A stretch of 64,000 nt of DNA from Chitinophagales bacterium (GTDB taxonomy: Bacteria; Bacteroidota; Bacteroidia; Chitinophagales; JADJOU01). This document shows positions 61,455-64,000 of this stretch, piece by piece. The stretch covers positions 186,001 through 250,000 of the forward strand of contig JAEUUY010000011.1 of assembly GCA_016787225.1 (NCBI GenBank), written 5' to 3'. The notes under the pieces are model-generated. The model worked only from the letters and a program-made list of their open reading frames with translations, made no database searches and had not been told where the DNA came from. Made by a program: the position numbers and the translations under genes. Each line of letters opens with the position of its first letter. Position 1 is the first letter of the stretch.

Positions 61455-63260
61455 ATGCGAGCGGCTCTCCTTGGTTTACTTTTAATACAATTTTTGGTAT
61501 CAACCGCACAATTAGAAGGTCGTTTATTAATTGATTCCTTGCATGTAGAATTAAAAAAAAATAGGTCAGATTCAAGTTTTGTAAAATTATACAACTCATT
61601 ATCATCTAGTTATATTGTAGTAAATCCTGATTCAGGCATAATATATGCCCAACTAGCCTTCAATCGAGCTAAGGATATAAACTGGAGTTCAGAAGAAGTT
61701 ATTTCTTTGCTCAATCAATCTGTCTGTCTAACGAGAAAAGGTGAATACAATAAGGCTTTAAAAATGAACTTTATTGCCCAGGAAAAAATGGAAGAGTTAA
61801 ATGATGATGTTCTAACAGCCAAAGTATTTAGCAATCTTGGCTATATTTATTTACATTTAAATGATTATCAGCGTGCGCTCGAATATTGTCAAAAATCTAT
61901 TCAGCTTGGTTTGAAAACGAAGGATTTTGATTTATTGATTTCTCAATACAATGCAATGGGCTTAATTTATAGCTCTACATATAAAAACAAAGAGGCTCTT
62001 TTTTATTATCAAAAGGCAATAGAGCTAGCTCAGAAAAAAAACAATAAAACTATTTTCGCCTATGCTAACTCAAATTCGGGAAGTATCTATCAAGAAATGG
62101 GTGAATACAGAAAGGCACTAGATTTTCATTTTAAAGCTCTTGTTATTGAAAAGGAATTGAATGACATTTATGGTTTAGCCACAGAATATGGAAGTATTTC
62201 AGTAGCTTATAGAGAAATGTCTCAGCAATATCCAGCGAAGCGAAATGTCTATCTAGACAGTTCGATTCATTATGGAAATTTATCCATTGACTACTGCATA
62301 AAATGCGATGATAATAGCGATTTAATCTTGGTAAAAAAAGAATTAGGCAAAACGTATGCCTTCAAGAACAATTATAAAAAAGCATACCAGCTATTTTCTG
62401 AATCTATACAACTAAAAGACTCTCTTTTCTCCTCAGAACAAGACGCTGAATTGCGTGCCACTGAGAAAAAACAACTAGAAAAAGTTAAGGAAGTCGAATT
62501 AGCAAAGCAGCGTCAGTTGATATATTTCTCATCATTGGGAGGACTGATAATGCTAGTTTTTGCGAGTATATTTTTCTTTCAAAGAAATAAAATAAAAAAG
62601 GAAAAAAAGAGGAGCGATGAGCTTTTATTAAACATTTTACCAGAAGAAGTAGCGGAAGAGTTAAAACAAAAAGGTAGTTCAGATGCCAAGGCTTTTGATT
62701 CCGTCACAATTTTATTTACGGATTTTAAAGGTTTTACTCAAGTGAGTGAAAAACTATCTCCCCATGAATTGGTTGAGGAAATTGATTTTTGTTTTAGAGC
62801 TTTTGACAAAATAATTGAAAAGTACAACATTGAAAAAATAAAGACCATTGGCGATGCCTACATGTGTGCAGGTGGCTTGCCCATTCCTAGTGTAAATCAT
62901 GCAGAAGATGTCATACGAGCGGCTATAGAGATTAGAGATTTCATTCATAATCGAAAAGAAGAAAAACAAGCTAAAGGAGAAACTTTTTTCGAAATACGCA
63001 TCGGTGTGCATACTGGAAATGTGGTAGCTGGTATCGTAGGAATTAAAAAATTTGCTTACGATATTTGGGGTGATGCCGTGAATCTAGCTTCGCGAATGGA
63101 GTCATCCAGTGAGCCGGGTAAAATAAACATCAGTGAAACGACCTATTCTATTGTCAAAGAAAAATTTGAATGCCATTATAGAGGTAAAATTGAAGCTAAG
63201 AATAAAGGAGAGATCAACATGTATTTTGTAGAAAAATATATTGGAATTGATAACGATTAA
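61455..63260 (+). CDS. TPR-containing class III adenylate cyclase
   Basis: A 601-residue membrane-bound cyclase. The ATG at 61455 gives a signal peptide (about residues 1-19); a GTG nine bases upstream is possible. TPR repeats (about 30-330; for example AKVFSNLGYIYLHLNDYQRALEYCQKS) are periplasmic by topology, a single helix follows at about 354-374, then a signalling linker and the catalytic domain from about 415. The metal aspartates are D423 (LFTDFKGFT) and D467 (TIGDAYM). Lysine K463 and D540 are the adenine-selecting pair, and N543 and R547 (NLASR) are the transition-state residues, so a working adenylate cyclase making cAMP is expected. Which signal the TPRs sense is unknown. Confidence 0.93.
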   Translation: MRAALLGLLLIQFLVSTAQLEGRLLIDSLHVELKKNRSDSSFVKLYNSLSSSYIVVNPDSGIIYAQLAFNRAKDINWSSEEVISLLNQSVCLTRKGEYNKALKMNFIAQEKMEELNDDVLTAKVFSNLGYIYLHLNDYQRALEYCQKSIQLGLKTKDFDLLISQYNAMGLIYSSTYKNKEALFYYQKAIELAQKKNNKTIFAYANSNSGSIYQEMGEYRKALDFHFKALVIEKELNDIYGLATEYGSISVAYREMSQQYPAKRNVYLDSSIHYGNLSIDYCIKCDDNSDLILVKKELGKTYAFKNNYKKAYQLFSESIQLKDSLFSSEQDAELRATEKKQLEKVKEVELAKQRQLIYFSSLGGLIMLVFASIFFFQRNKIKKEKKRSDELLLNILPEEVAEELKQKGSSDAKAFDSVTILFTDFKGFTQVSEKLSPHELVEEIDFCFRAFDKIIEKYNIEKIKTIGDAYMCAGGLPIPSVNHAEDVIRAAIEIRDFIHNRKEEKQAKGETFFEIRIGVHTGNVVAGIVGIKKFAYDIWGDAVNLASRMESSSEPGKINISETTYSIVKEKFECHYRGKIEAKNKGEINMYFVEKYIGIDND

Positions 63261-63771
63261 ACAGATATCTGCCATTGATTTGGAATCACTTGCAGCCTTA
63301 TCCAAATCCACCTTTGTACAGTCTCATGGGCATAGTGCAGACTCTAAAGATATCGACACCTATCTTCGCTATGCCTATTCTTTGAATAGACTTCGCTCCG
63401 AATTAGAAGACAAGAATACCTATTTTCATTTTTTGTACGATGAGAATATATTGGTAGGATATTCCAAGATAAGTCTAGAGACCAACTATCCAAAAGTTTT
63501 CGACCAACCCTTAGCTAAACTAGATAGAATTTATATTGATGAAAAATCCTTGGACAAAAAACTCGGACAAGTTCTCTTTGATTTTAATTTAGAAATAGCA
63601 AAACAAAATAATCAAAAAGGAATATGGTTATATACATGGATAGAGAATCACCGTGCGATTAAGTTTTATCAAAAAAATGGTTTTGAAATCATAGACCATA
63701 AGGATTTTAAAATTTCCAATCGCCATTCGAATCCGAATTATATTATGTATAAAAAAAATATAATGTCTTGA
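63241..63771 (+). CDS. GNAT-family N-acetyltransferase
   Basis: A 176-residue acetyltransferase. The start is a TTG at 63241, overlapping the end of the cyclase gene by 20 bases; no ATG gives the full domain. The core is LDRIYIDEKSLDKKLGQVLFDF, where the CoA-binding loop is less canonical than the usual Q/RxxGxG/A, followed by GIWLYTWIENHRAIKFYQKNGFEIID, the typical C-terminal strand-helix of GNAT enzymes. The acceptor is unknown; small-molecule or peptide amines are possible. It is read in the same direction as the cyclase and probably co-transcribed, and its stop overlaps the next gene by four bases. Confidence 0.85.
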   Translation: MELITIKQISAIDLESLAALSKSTFVQSHGHSADSKDIDTYLRYAYSLNRLRSELEDKNTYFHFLYDENILVGYSKISLETNYPKVFDQPLAKLDRIYIDEKSLDKKLGQVLFDFNLEIAKQNNQKGIWLYTWIENHRAIKFYQKNGFEIIDHKDFKISNRHSNPNYIMYKKNIMS

Positions 63772-64000
63772 GAAAATTAATCGTCTCAATTTTTGTTGTT
63801 GTTATTTGTTTGATCCTATTTTTAGTTCCAAAAGATATTAAGAGAACCGTACAATTTGTTGTATCGAAACCAAGAGTTCTTATCATTCAACCTCTTGGAG
63901 ACTTTAATCGAGGCCTTGCGAAGAAGAATCTCGCCAATCTCAAAAAAAACTTTCCATCTTCGCGATTATTGCAGAATATAAACTTACCATCCGTAGCCTA
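63768..64000 (+). CDS. Probable membrane-anchored archaemetzincin, 3' end outside window
   Basis: An open frame from a TTG at 63768 to the window edge (77 full codons), overlapping the preceding stop codon (TTGA). The start encodes a strong hydrophobic segment (RKLIVSIFVVVICLILFLV), a membrane anchor or signal. After it comes VLIIQPLGDFNRGLAKKNLANL and the later NINLPSVA, which resemble the start of archaemetzincin (AmzA-type) metallopeptidases, where I-Q-P-L-G and LP-x-A-Y occur early. The zinc motif HExxHxxGxxH would lie beyond the window, so the call is provisional. Confidence 0.5.
   Translation, partial: MRKLIVSIFVVVICLILFLVPKDIKRTVQFVVSKPRVLIIQPLGDFNRGLAKKNLANLKKNFPSSRLLQNINLPSVA

Noticed and set aside
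1-64000. CRISPR arrays, tRNA and rRNA genes, transposases
   Set aside because: No regularly spaced repeats, no cloverleaf-like or rRNA-like sequences and no transposase motifs were seen in reading both strands; short tRNA genes might still be missed by eye.

Overview
The window looks like a chromosomal segment of a low-GC member of the Bacteroidota. Several signs agree: many lipoproteins with Cys-Ser-Lys-Asp type starts, BatD/BatE, a fused MurF-alanine racemase, a TonB-dependent receptor with an N-terminal carboxypeptidase-like domain, a protein ending in a type IX secretion sorting domain, and repeated TAnnTTTG promoter elements a short way before start codons. I cannot name the genus. Protein-coding density is high, no gene-free stretch exceeds about 300 bases, and I see no tRNA, rRNA, CRISPR array or transposase.

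Layout. 1-3.4 kb: end of a flavin reductase gene, a small membrane protein, and a TPR sensor kinase with its LuxR-type regulator. 3.4-8.4 kb (minus strand): two lipoproteins, two beta-propeller proteins, and an RDD membrane gene broken by an in-frame stop. 8.4-9.3 kb: a barnase-like ribonuclease with its barstar-like inhibitor. 9.3-16.7 kb: yaaA, a uridine-kinase-like gene, a methyltransferase, dapD, envelope proteins and aconitase. 16.7-19.2 kb: a secreted patatin, a lipoprotein and a membrane protein. 19.2-25.1 kb: a heavy-metal RND efflux operon in which the pump is fused to its outer-membrane factor. 25.2-28.3 kb: rlmH and murF-alr.

28.3-31.2 kb: a Fic protein followed 4 nt later by a stand-alone, degenerate GyrB N-terminal-like protein, then a radical SAM/SPASM protein. 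31.2-44.1 kb: batE-batD, cytidine deaminase, a cold-shock protein, a cyclase-family hydrolase, a TonB-dependent receptor, a glycosyltransferase, rplS, a TerB-like protein and the three-gene proton-translocating transhydrogenase. 44.2-46.6 kb: a secreted ASKHA-fold (Ppx/GppA-like) protein and a lipoprotein di-heme peroxidase.

46.6-57.1 kb holds the most unusual architecture. A 2-oxoacid:ferredoxin oxidoreductase operon (GltD-like FAD/Fe-S protein, korA, korB) is interleaved with accessory genes. One RelE/ParE-type toxin-antitoxin pair sits before korA. Between korA and korB lie a small possible membrane peptide, a calcineurin-like metallophosphoesterase overlapping a 1177-residue NACHT-type STAND ATPase, and a second, similar toxin-antitoxin pair. 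The phosphoesterase-NACHT pair is my best candidate for a poorly described conflict or antiphage system, and the Fic/GyrB-like pair is the second.

57.2-64 kb: a large T9SS-exported beta-propeller protein, a membrane protein divergent from it, a TPR-class III adenylate cyclase, a GNAT acetyltransferase, and the start of a probable membrane-anchored archaemetzincin that runs off the window. All family assignments come from reading motifs by eye. No database search was run.
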